In this document: piece by piece, positions 44,943-54,592 of the stretch
Numbering within the stretch: the first letter of the stretch is position 1
Layout of the letters: the number at the start of each line of letters is the position of its first letter
Source of the DNA: Cereibacter changlensis JA139
GTDB lineage: Bacteria; Pseudomonadota; Alphaproteobacteria; Rhodobacterales; Rhodobacteraceae
DNA: 64,000 nucleotides
Direction of reading: 5' to 3'
Assembly: GCF_003034985.1 (NCBI RefSeq)
Contig: NZ_PZKG01000008.1
Coordinates: forward strand, 1-64,000
Notes under the pieces: model-generated
The model's input: only the letters and a program-made list of their open reading frames with translations
Told to the model about the DNA's origin: nothing
Database searches by the model: none
Position numbers and translations under genes: made by a program

Positions 44943-45824
44943 ATGCAGCCTGATCTGGAGCTGGTTCATATACGCAAGGGCGAGTCCTTCGCGGCCTGGA
45001 AGCACGGCTATCCCTTCCGGACCGTGCGCTGGCATTTCCACCCCGAATACGAGATCCACCTGGTCGTTGCGACCTCCGGCAAGTTCTACATCGGCGATCA
45101 CGTCGGCGACTTCGGTCCCGGCCAGTTGATCATGACCGGCCCGAACCTGCCGCAGAACTGGATCAGCGACATCAGTCCCGGCGAGATCGTGCCCTGTCGC
45201 ACCGAGGTCATCCAGTTCCCCGAGAGCTTCGTCGACCGGGCCTGCGCCTTCCCCGAGATGGAGGGCGTCCGGAGCCTGCTGGAGCGCAGCCGCCGGGGCA
45301 TCCTGTTCGATGATGTGACGTCCCGCGCCGTGCGGCCGCTCATGAGCCTGCTGATCGAGGCTCGGGGGGTGCGCAGGCTGGGGCTGTTCTTCCAGATCTT
45401 GGACCTTCTGGCGAACGCGCCGAAGTCGCAGACCCTGGCGAGCCTCAGCTTCGTGCTGGATCTGCAGCGCTCGGGCGACTCGGACATGAACCGCGCTCTC
45501 GGGCATCTGCGTGAAAACCTGCTCGAGCCGGTCAGCGAAACCGAGCTGGCCGACCTGACCGGGCAGAGCCAGAGCGCATTTTCGCGATCCTTCAAGCGCC
45601 ATACCGGCACGACGCTGGTGCGCTACCGCAACCAGATGCGGATCGACCTTGCCTGCCACATGCTGCTGTCGGACCCTGAGGCCAAGGTCGCCGACATCTG
45701 CTTCGACGTCGGGTTCTCGAACCTGTCGAACTTCAACCGCCATTTCCTCAAGCTGAAGAAGATGGCGCCATCGGAGTTCCGCGCGACCTTCGCCGCCAAC
45801 CAGACGATCCGCATGGCTGGCTAG
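44943..45824 (+). CDS. AraC-family regulator of the polyol cassette
   Basis: 293 residues. N-terminal cupin sensing domain (about 15-100) with RWHFHPEYEIHLV and DFGPGQLIMTGPNLP; C-terminal double HTH (about 190-290) with LTGQSQSAFSRSFKRHTGTT in part and ICFDVGFSNLSNFNRHF, the AraC signature. It stands before the ABC transporter genes in the same direction and likely activates them with a pentitol or pentulose as ligand. GGGGGAGG precedes the ATG. Confidence 0.9.
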   Translation: MQPDLELVHIRKGESFAAWKHGYPFRTVRWHFHPEYEIHLVVATSGKFYIGDHVGDFGPGQLIMTGPNLPQNWISDISPGEIVPCRTEVIQFPESFVDRACAFPEMEGVRSLLERSRRGILFDDVTSRAVRPLMSLLIEARGVRRLGLFFQILDLLANAPKSQTLASLSFVLDLQRSGDSDMNRALGHLRENLLEPVSETELADLTGQSQSAFSRSFKRHTGTTLVRYRNQMRIDLACHMLLSDPEAKVADICFDVGFSNLSNFNRHFLKLKKMAPSEFRATFAANQTIRMAG

Positions 45825-45920
45825 GATCGGCGCCCCACCCCATACCCTTCGACCCCGCAGGCTCTTCGGCCTGCGACCGGAGGGGGACTACCGACTGCAC
45901 AACTCAACGGGAGGACTAAC

Positions 45921-46838
45921 ATGAAGACCTTGCTCAAGACCGCATCCGTCGCTGCTTTGGCGTTGGCCGCAACGGGCGGCATGGCCGCAGCCCAGGACGA
46001 TCAGCTGACCATCGGCATGACGTTCCAGGAGATGAACAACCCCTATTTCGTCTCCATGCAGGAGGCCCTGAACGAGGCCGCCGCGCAGATCGGCGCCCGG
46101 GTGATCGTGACCGATGCGGGCCATGACGTGGCCAAGCAGATCTCCGACGTCGAGGACATGCTGCAGCAGGGCATCGACATCCTGTTGCTGAACCCGACCG
46201 ACAGCGCCGGTGTGGAATCCGCGGTGCGCATGGCCAAGGATCAGGGCGTGATCGTGGTGGCGGTCGACGCCAATGCCAACGGCCCGGTCGACACCTTCGT
46301 CGGGTCGAAGAACCGGGATGCAGGCTACCAGTCCTGCGCCTACATGGCGGAGGCCTTGGAGGGCAAGGGCGAGGTCGCGATCCTGGACGGCATCCCGGTC
46401 GTGCCGATCCTGCAGCGCGTCGAAGGCTGCAAGGCAGCCCTCGCGGAACATGAGGGCATCACCCTGGTCGACACGCAGAACGGTCGTCAGGACCGCTCGG
46501 TCGCTCTCGGCGTGGTCGAGAACATGATCCAGTCGCATCCGAACCTGGCCGGCATCTTCTCGGTCAACGACGGCGGCGCCATGGGCGCGCTGGCGGCCAT
46601 CCAGGGCTCGGGGCGCGACATCAAGCTGACCTCGGTCGACGGCGCTCCCGAGGCGGTGAAGGCCATCGCCGACGGCACGGCCTTCATCCAGACCACCGCG
46701 CAATTCCCGCGCGACCAGGTTCGCGTGGGTCTCGGCATGGCGCTGGCGCAATACTGGGGCGCCCGCGTGGTTCCCACCGAGGTGCCGATCGACGTGCGCA
46801 CCGTTGACGCCGAAAACGCCGCTGACTTCAGCTGGTAA
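45921..46838 (+). CDS. Sugar/polyol ABC transporter substrate-binding protein (RbsB-like)
   Basis: 305 residues. Signal peptide ending AAAQD at about 25. Periplasmic binding type I, Peripla_BP_4: LTIGMTFQEMNNPYFVSMQEA, DVAKQISDVEDML, DILLLNPTDSAG, and VDANANGP in the hinge. Binds a pentitol or pentose in this setting. GGGAGGAC precedes the ATG; a hairpin follows directly. Confidence 0.9.
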   Translation: MKTLLKTASVAALALAATGGMAAAQDDQLTIGMTFQEMNNPYFVSMQEALNEAAAQIGARVIVTDAGHDVAKQISDVEDMLQQGIDILLLNPTDSAGVESAVRMAKDQGVIVVAVDANANGPVDTFVGSKNRDAGYQSCAYMAEALEGKGEVAILDGIPVVPILQRVEGCKAALAEHEGITLVDTQNGRQDRSVALGVVENMIQSHPNLAGIFSVNDGGAMGALAAIQGSGRDIKLTSVDGAPEAVKAIADGTAFIQTTAQFPRDQVRVGLGMALAQYWGARVVPTEVPIDVRTVDAENAADFSW

Positions 46839-46844
46839 GAACCC

Positions 46845-46871
46845 GGCCGCGCCCCTTTGCGGGGCGCGGCC
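46845..46871 (+). other. RNA hairpin after the sugar-binding protein gene
   Basis: GGCCGCGCCCC (46845-46855) pairs perfectly with GGGGCGCGGCC (46861-46871), loop TTTGC. An 11-pair stem six bases after the stop codon, before the ATPase ribosome-binding site. Fits a 3' stabiliser giving excess binding protein, or partial termination. Confidence 0.6.
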
Positions 46872-46889
46872 AGCCACAGGGGAGACGTG

Positions 46890-48381
<1,492 letters not shown>

Positions 48382-48392
<11 letters not shown>

Positions 48393-49353
48393 CGCCACTG
48401 TCGCAAGCACCGCAAGGCATCGCGCCCTCGACTGGCTGCTGCATTCGCCGCTGGCGCTGCCGCTGGTCGGCCTGATCGTCGTATCGGTCCTGATGACCTT
48501 CGCCAGCGACAATTTCTTCACCGTTGACAACGTCCTGAACGTGCTGCGGCAAGTGTCGGTCGTGGGCATTCTGGCGGTAGGCATGACTTTCGTCATCCTG
48601 ACCGGCGGCATCGACCTGTCGGTCGGCGCGGTCATGGCCCTGGCTGGGACGGCCGCGGCCGGCGTGATGGTGAACATGGGCCTGCACGGCGGTCTCGGCA
48701 TCGCCGCCGCTCTGCTGGTCGGGGTCGGCCTGGGCCTGTTCAACGGCGCGCTGGTGGCCTGGGGCAAGATGCCCGCGATCATCGTGACGCTGGCGACGAT
48801 GGGCATCGCCCGCGGTCTGGGGCTGATCTATTCGGGCGGCTATCCGATCAGCGGGCTGCCGGGCTGGGTGTCGTGGTTCGGCGTGGGCCGCATCGGCATC
48901 ATCCCGGTGCCGGTCATCATCATGATCATCGTCTATGCGCTGGCCTGGGTGCTGCTTCAGGGCACGTCCTTCGGTCGCCATGTCTATGCCATCGGCGGCA
49001 ACGAGACCGCGGCCCGCCTGTCCGGCGTGCGCACGCGGCAGGTGAAGCTGGCGGTCTATGCAATCTCGGGGCTGACGGCCTCCCTGGCGGCCATCGTGCT
49101 GACCGGCCGTCTCATGAGCGGCCAGCCCAATGCGGGCGTGGGTTTCGAGCTGGACGCCATTGCCGCCGTCGTGCTGGGCGGGACGGCCATTGCCGGCGGA
49201 CGCGGGCTGATCCTCGGCACGCTGATCGGGGCGGTGCTCTTGGGCATCCTGAACAACGGCCTGAACCTGATGGGCATCAACCCCTATCTGCAGGACGTCA
49301 TCAAGGGCCTGATCATCCTGCTGGCGATCTACATCGGGCGTGAGTGGCGCTGA
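48382..49353 (+). CDS. Sugar/polyol ABC transporter permease (RbsC-like)
   Basis: 323 residues, about nine membrane segments. [16 protein letters not shown] is the RbsC signature near 75, [19 protein letters not shown] follows, and [18 protein letters not shown] closes the domain. Starts within the ATPase gene and its stop overlaps the kinase start (TGATG). Confidence 0.92.
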
Positions 49354-50972
49354 TGGATCGTCACGTCATCGGCATCGATGTCGGCACCGGATCGGCCCGC
49401 GCAGGCGTCTTCGACGCGCGGGGCGCGCTGCTCGGCACGGGGAAATGCGACATCGCCATGCACCGCCCCGACGGGCGCATCGCCGAGCAGTCCAGCGCGC
49501 AGGTCTGGGATGCGGTCTGCGCGGCGACGCGCAAGGCGCTGGCGCAGGCGGGGATCGACCCGGCCAGCGTCGCGGGCATCGGGTTCGATGCGACCTGTTC
49601 GCTGGTCGTGGTGGGCGATGCGCCCCTGGGCGTCGGCGATCCGGACCACCCAGAGCGCGACATCATCGTCTGGATGGACCACCGCGCCGTGGATCAGGCT
49701 GCACGGATCAACGCGGGCGGCCACGCGGTGCTGCGCTATGTCGGTGGCCGCATCTCCCCGGAGATGGAGACGCCCAAGCTGCTCTGGCTCCAAGAGAACC
49801 GCCCGGAGGTCTTTGCCGCGGCCCGGCACTTCTTCGACCTGACCGATTTCCTGACCTGGAAGGCCACGGGCAGCACGGCGCGATCCACCTGCACCGTGAC
49901 CTGCAAATGGACCTATCTTGCGCATGAGGCCCGCTGGGACGCCGACTACTTCCGCGCGATCGGGCTGGGCGTTCTGGCGGAGGAGGGCTTCGCCCGCATC
50001 GGCACGGAGGTCGTTCCTCCCGCGACCCCCTTGCAGCAGGGCCTGTCCCCGGACGCCGCGTGCGCCATGGGCCTGCCCTCCGGCATCGCCGTCGGCGCCG
50101 GGTTGATCGACGCGCATGCGGGAGGCGTGGGCACTGTGGCCGCCGCTGGCGAGCCGGTGGCGACGCTCGGCTATGTCTTCGGCACCTCGTCCTGCACCAT
50201 GACGACGACACGCGAAGCGGCCTTCGTGCCCGGCGTCTGGGGGCCGTATTTCTCGGCGATGATGCCCGGCATGTGGCTGAACGAGGGCGGGCAATCGGTG
50301 GCGGGCGCGGCCATCGACCATCTGCTGCGGCTGCATCCGGCGCATGATCAGGCTGTCGCACTGGCGCAGGCGCAGGGCCTGTCCTTGCCGGAATGGCTGG
50401 CAGACCAGGCAAGCCCCGAGACCGTGCGGGAGGCAGCCCACCTGCATGTCGTGCCGGAGTTCCTCGGCAACCGCGCCCCCTTCGCCGAACCGCAGGCCCG
50501 CGCCATCCTCAGCGGGCAGGGGATGGAGACGGGCCTGCCGTCCCTGGTGGCGCTGTATGTCGCGGGGATCTGCGGGTTGGGGTATGGCCTGCGCCAGATC
50601 ATCGCGACGCAGGCCGCGCATGGCGCCGAGGTCCGGCGGATCGCCATCAGCGGCGGCGCCGGGCGCCATCCGCTGATCCGACAGCTGCTGGCCGACGCAA
50701 CCGGCTTGCCCGTGGACGCCGCGAGCAGCGAAGAGCCCGTCCTGCTGGGGGCCGCCATGCTGGGCGCCGTGGCCGGTGGCATCTTCTCCGATCTGGAAGC
50801 GGCGATGCCCGCCATGTCGAGCGTGCAGACCACGCATCATCCCGCGCCCGACAGTCGGGCGCTGCACGCCGCACGCTATCAGGCGTTCCTGACGCTCCAG
50901 GCCACCGCGCGTGACCTGCGAGGCGTGGTGGACGCCGCATTGAAAGGAGACCAAGATGCCGTTCACGGGTAA
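49353..50972 (+). CDS. FGGY-family carbohydrate kinase (D-ribulokinase type)
   Basis: 539 residues from ATG 49353. FGGY kinase fold: IGIDVGTGSARAGVFD at the N-terminus binds phosphate, GFDATCSLVV and WMDHRAVDQA are typical of the ribulokinase/YdeV-like group, and ISGGAGRHPLIRQLLAD closes the ATP site. Product of the ribitol dehydrogenase nearby would be D-ribulose, so phosphorylation of D-ribulose to ribulose 5-phosphate is the best guess. D-xylulose is the alternative. Confidence 0.86.
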   Translation: MDRHVIGIDVGTGSARAGVFDARGALLGTGKCDIAMHRPDGRIAEQSSAQVWDAVCAATRKALAQAGIDPASVAGIGFDATCSLVVVGDAPLGVGDPDHPERDIIVWMDHRAVDQAARINAGGHAVLRYVGGRISPEMETPKLLWLQENRPEVFAAARHFFDLTDFLTWKATGSTARSTCTVTCKWTYLAHEARWDADYFRAIGLGVLAEEGFARIGTEVVPPATPLQQGLSPDAACAMGLPSGIAVGAGLIDAHAGGVGTVAAAGEPVATLGYVFGTSSCTMTTTREAAFVPGVWGPYFSAMMPGMWLNEGGQSVAGAAIDHLLRLHPAHDQAVALAQAQGLSLPEWLADQASPETVREAAHLHVVPEFLGNRAPFAEPQARAILSGQGMETGLPSLVALYVAGICGLGYGLRQIIATQAAHGAEVRRIAISGGAGRHPLIRQLLADATGLPVDAASSEEPVLLGAAMLGAVAGGIFSDLEAAMPAMSSVQTTHHPAPDSRALHAARYQAFLTLQATARDLRGVVDAALKGDQDAVHG

Positions 50973-51672
50973 ATCCGTCATCATCACCGGCGCAGGCAAG
51001 GGCATCGGTCGGGCGACCGCCATTCTGCTGGCCGAACGCGGCGCGCGCGTCGTCGCCATCAGCCGCACGCAATCCGATCTGGACAGCCTGCCGGCAGCCG
51101 AGGCCATCGTTGCCGATCTCTCCGATCCGGCAGCCGCGCGGGCCGCGATGGCGCAGGCGGGAACCTGCGATTTTCTGGTGAATTGCGCCGGCACCAACGT
51201 GCTGGAAAGCCTGCTGGACATGTCCGACGCTGGCTATGACGCCGTGATGGGCATCAACCTGCGCAGCGCTCTGATCTGCGCGCAGGAATTCGCGCGCGCC
51301 CGGATCGCGGCGGGCGGTGGCGGCGCCATCGTCAACGTGACCAGCATCGCGGGCCATCGCGGCTTTCCCGACCATGTCGTCTATGCGGCCTCCAAGGCCG
51401 GGCTGGAAGGCGCAACCCGGGTCATGGCGCGCGAGCTGGGCCCGCACGGCATCCGCGCCGTGGCCATCGCCCCGACCGTCACCCTCACCGAACTGGCAGC
51501 CGCCGCCTGGAGCGAACCGACCCGGCGCGACCCGATGATGGCCCGCCACCCGATGGGCCGCTTCGCCGAGGCCGAAGATGTCGCCCGCGCCATCGCGCTG
51601 CTGCTGTCGGACGATGCGGCCATGATCACCGGGGCGGCCCTGCCCCTCGACGGCGGCTTCCTGGCCGTCTGA
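50956..51672 (+). CDS. Short-chain dehydrogenase, L-xylulose/carbonyl reductase-like
   Basis: 238 residues, a compact SDR. TGAGKGIGR at about 11-19, ISRT after beta-2 (NADP-type), NCAG in place of NNAG, TSIA and YAASK. The length and the FTGKxVxITGAGKGIGR opening are those of dicarbonyl/L-xylulose reductases. Starts inside the kinase gene by 17 bases. It probably interconverts a pentulose and a pentitol. Confidence 0.82.
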   Translation: MPFTGKSVIITGAGKGIGRATAILLAERGARVVAISRTQSDLDSLPAAEAIVADLSDPAAARAAMAQAGTCDFLVNCAGTNVLESLLDMSDAGYDAVMGINLRSALICAQEFARARIAAGGGGAIVNVTSIAGHRGFPDHVVYAASKAGLEGATRVMARELGPHGIRAVAIAPTVTLTELAAAAWSEPTRRDPMMARHPMGRFAEAEDVARAIALLLSDDAAMITGAALPLDGGFLAV

Positions 51673-51698
51673 CGATACATACACCCAAGGAGAATACG

Positions 51699-52427
51699 AT
51701 GTCGCAAGATCTGCATGGCAAGGTTGCCGCTATCACCGGGGCCGCCTCGGGCATCGGGCTGGCGGCCACGCGCGCTCTGCTGGCGGCGGGCGCCCGCGTG
51801 GTGCTGGTGGACCGCAATGCCGACGCATTGGCCGGTCTGACCAGCGAGCTGGGTCCGAACGCCGTGGCGCAGGTGACCGACCTGCTGGACGCCGACAGCT
51901 GCAATGCGATGGTGCCCGAGATCCTGGAGAAGGTCGGCCAGATCGACATCCTCATCTGCAACGCGGGCAGCTATATCGGCGGCGATCTGGTCGATACCAA
52001 TCCCGCCGCCATCGACCGGATGCTGAACCTGAACGTGAATGCGGTGATGAAGAACGTCCACGCGGTCGCGCCGCATATGACCGCGCGCGGCTCGGGCGAC
52101 ATCATCGTCACCAGCTCCATCGCCGGCCATGCGCCGATCCATGTCGAGCCGGTCTATTCCGCCTCGAAATGGGCGGTGACCTGCTTCGTCCAAACCATGC
52201 GCCGCCAGCTGATGGGCCAGGGCGTCCGCGTCGGGCAGGTCTCGCCGGGCCCGGTGATCTCGGCCCTGCTGGCCGATTGGGAGCCGGACCGGCTGCAGCG
52301 CATGAAGGACGCCGGCGCACTGATGGAACCGGTCGAGGTTGCCGACGCGCTCATGTACATGCTGACGCGCCCGCGCAACGTGACCATCCGCGACATGATC
52401 GTGCTGCCCAGCAACTTCGACGTCTAG
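51699..52427 (+). CDS. Ribitol 2-dehydrogenase
   Basis: 242 residues. Sequence agrees well with enterobacterial ribitol dehydrogenase: GKVAAITGAASGIGL, NAGSYIGG, PVYSASKWAV, QVSPGPVISALL, NVTIRDMIVLP at the C-terminus. Oxidises ribitol to D-ribulose with NAD. The FGGY kinase upstream would then form ribulose 5-phosphate for the pentose phosphate pathway. Last gene of the cassette. Confidence 0.88.
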   Translation: MSQDLHGKVAAITGAASGIGLAATRALLAAGARVVLVDRNADALAGLTSELGPNAVAQVTDLLDADSCNAMVPEILEKVGQIDILICNAGSYIGGDLVDTNPAAIDRMLNLNVNAVMKNVHAVAPHMTARGSGDIIVTSSIAGHAPIHVEPVYSASKWAVTCFVQTMRRQLMGQGVRVGQVSPGPVISALLADWEPDRLQRMKDAGALMEPVEVADALMYMLTRPRNVTIRDMIVLPSNFDV

Positions 52428-52463
52428 AAAGAGCTGAGCCAGAGCGGCAGCAGAGAGGGCTCG

Positions 52464-52492
52464 GCAGTGCGTCGTTTCAGATGACGCACTGC
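52464..52492 (+). terminator. Hairpin after the ribitol dehydrogenase
   Basis: GCAGTGCGTC (52464-52473) pairs perfectly with GACGCACTGC (52483-52492), loop GTTTCAGAT. It lies 36 bases after the stop codon. No T-run, so termination may need Rho. Confidence 0.55.
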
Positions 52493-52830
52493 GATCGGGA
52501 CGGAGGCGGTCCGGCGCTTGGCGACTGCACCTGCCACGACCGATGTGAAAAGCCATCAGGCGGCCGCCTGGGTGCGTCGTCAGGCGCTGCAATCGTTTCG
52601 TCAGAATGGCGCTTGCCGGTCTCCTGCTCCCGCCTTGGCTTCCGCTCGAACGGAGCGCAGCCGAATGTGTGCGTCGGTTCACGGCCCTCACGACGGCTGC
52701 CAATAGGATGCCGGTTGGATACAACCCCGAACTGGCAAGGTCACCTGAGCGCTGAAAGCGTACGAACTTCATTGCTGATGCGGTGGCGCATCTTTCGCTA
52801 TTGATACCATCAGGTACACAACAGGACGCC
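52493..52830. other. Intergenic stretch before the GH114-type gene
   Basis: About 340 bases with no recognisable gene; base composition is less GC-rich than its neighbours and codon rhythm is poor in all frames, which fits foreign or non-coding DNA. ACAGGACGCC stands before the ATG at 52831. Confidence 0.35.
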
Positions 52831-53616
52831 ATGCGTATCGTAACCGTGATCCTTGCCGTTCTGCTGCAGCCTTCGCTGGCGCATGGCGGTCCTTTGCCTG
52901 CCGGGGCCTTGGCCGACTACCAACTCGGGGGCGGCTATCCGCCGCCTGCCGGCGTCACCGTCGTCGTGCGCGACAGTACCGATCAGCCAGCGCCCGGCTA
53001 TTTCAGCATCTGCTATGTCAATGGCTTCCAGACCCAGCCGGGGGTTGATTGGCCGGTCGATCTTCTGGTCCCGGGACCGGGCGGGGCGCCGCTGGCCGAT
53101 CCGGGCTGGCCTGATGAGTTCCTCCTCGACATCTCGACTGATGAGGGCAGGGCGGCGAACCTTGATCTGGTCCTGCCTGCGATAAGGGCCTGCGCGGACA
53201 AGGGGTTCGACGCCATCGAGTTCGACAATCTGGACAGCTATACGCGGGCGGAAGGGAGACTGTCGCTGGACGACGCGCTGTCCTTTGCTTCGCTTCTCGT
53301 CAGCGCGGCGCGCGGCCTTGGGCTGGCTTCGGGCCAGAAGAACACCCCGGAGCTGGGCAGAAGGGGCAGGGACGAGGTCGGGTTCGGCTTCACCATGGTC
53401 GAGGAATGTCATCGTTGGGGGGAATGTGCGGCCTATACGGACATCTACGGGGCGGGGCAGGTGCTGGGCATCGAATATGCGGATGACCTGCGCGGAAGCT
53501 TTGCCGATGCCTGCGCCGATCCGGATCGTCCGGCAAGCCTGATCCTGCGCGACAGAGAACTGGCTCCCGCCGGCGCTGCCGGCCATGTCTTCGGGGCCTG
53601 CGCCCCGCGCCGGTGA
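52831..53616 (+). CDS. Exported GH114-type (endo-alpha-1,4-polygalactosaminidase-like) protein
   Basis: 261 residues from ATG 52831; signal peptide about 1-18 ending LAHGG. The order YQLGGGYPPPAG, CYVNGFQTQP, WPDEFLLDIST and AIEFDNLDSY follows the GH114 TIM-barrel family (polygalactosaminidase). The two acidic strands, LLDIST and AIEFDNLD, carry the likely catalytic acids. It would act outside or in the periplasm on galactosamine-containing polysaccharide. No sugar genes surround it, so it is an orphan. Confidence 0.75.
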   Translation: MRIVTVILAVLLQPSLAHGGPLPAGALADYQLGGGYPPPAGVTVVVRDSTDQPAPGYFSICYVNGFQTQPGVDWPVDLLVPGPGGAPLADPGWPDEFLLDISTDEGRAANLDLVLPAIRACADKGFDAIEFDNLDSYTRAEGRLSLDDALSFASLLVSAARGLGLASGQKNTPELGRRGRDEVGFGFTMVEECHRWGECAAYTDIYGAGQVLGIEYADDLRGSFADACADPDRPASLILRDRELAPAGAAGHVFGACAPRR

Positions 53617-53825
53617 CCAGGAACCTTGCCCGCAGCGCCGATCAGGGCGCTGCCGTGCAAGCCATGCCGGTCTCTGAAGCGACTTGCCCCGGCAAAGCCC
53701 GCACAGGTGTCGCGATCCGCAGATCCGGGCGCTGAGCGGGGCAATGGTGCGACGGGCAGGCCAGGATGACCGGTTCGAGAAGATCGGTGACGGCGGCAGC
53801 CCCGCCATCGCGTTCGGCTGGTCCC
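53617..53825. other. Gap between the GH114-type and TetR genes
   Basis: About 210 bases with no identifiable gene or strong hairpin. Confidence 0.35.
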
Positions 53826-54443
53826 TCAGGAAAACCGGGCGCGGAAACGGGCCATTTCGCGGTCGGTGGGGGCGGCGCCGGTGTAGATCTCGACATAGGT
53901 CGGGATGCGCAGCAGGCGGGTCTCGATCGTCTCGTTGGCCTGCATCGAGATATAGCCGATCTGAACGAGATAGATCGTGCGGGCGCGCACGTCGGCCTCG
54001 CCGGGGGCGTGGCCCCAGCGCACGAGCATCGCCTGAAGCGCGGCGAGGCGGGCGGCGTCGGCGCTCTCGATCCGGGCCGCCACCGCCGCGTTCTGCAGCG
54101 CCCAGCTGCGCACCGCGAATTCCAGCCGCGAATCGAACCCGTCCGACAGGAAACAGCTGAGGACGTTCAGCATCGCCTCGGCCCGGGTTTCGGCATATTG
54201 TGCGGCCGAGCCGATCAGCGGCTGGGTCGTGCGCGTCTCCCACATCTCCAGAAGGGCATCCAGCAGCTCCTCCCGCTCCTGGAAGAACCAGTAGAAGCTG
54301 GTCCGCGACAGGCCCAGCTGCTTGGCAAGTATCTGAATCTTCACGGCGTCCACGCCGTTTTCGACCAGCGCGCGATAGCCCGCCTCGAGCCAGCCCTCGC
54401 GCGATCCGCGCCACCCGGTCTCTGTGTTGTCGCGTGCTTTCAT
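53826..54443 (-). CDS. TetR-family regulator of the betaine cassette
   Basis: 205 residues from ATG 54443; two earlier in-frame ATGs (54464, 54497) would add 7 or 18 residues. N-terminal HTH with ILAKQLGLSRTSFYWFFQ, the TetR recognition region; C-terminal helical ligand domain. It is divergent from the flavin demethylase gene at 54593. A betaine or N-methylated amino acid is the likely ligand by position. Confidence 0.82.
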   Translation of the reverse strand: MKARDNTETGWRGSREGWLEAGYRALVENGVDAVKIQILAKQLGLSRTSFYWFFQEREELLDALLEMWETRTTQPLIGSAAQYAETRAEAMLNVLSCFLSDGFDSRLEFAVRSWALQNAAVAARIESADAARLAALQAMLVRWGHAPGEADVRARTIYLVQIGYISMQANETIETRLLRIPTYVEIYTGAAPTDREMARFRARFS

Positions 54444-54592
54444 GCTCAGGGGATAGAGCCTTCCCATGCCCGTTTCAATCGCCAAGATTTCAAGCATGTA
54501 TGGCCTCTGGTCACCTGCGACATTTTAATTGACACCTGTGAACATTTTGCGCGATGACATTGGTGTGAAGCTCCACCGAAAAGGCAGATGCG

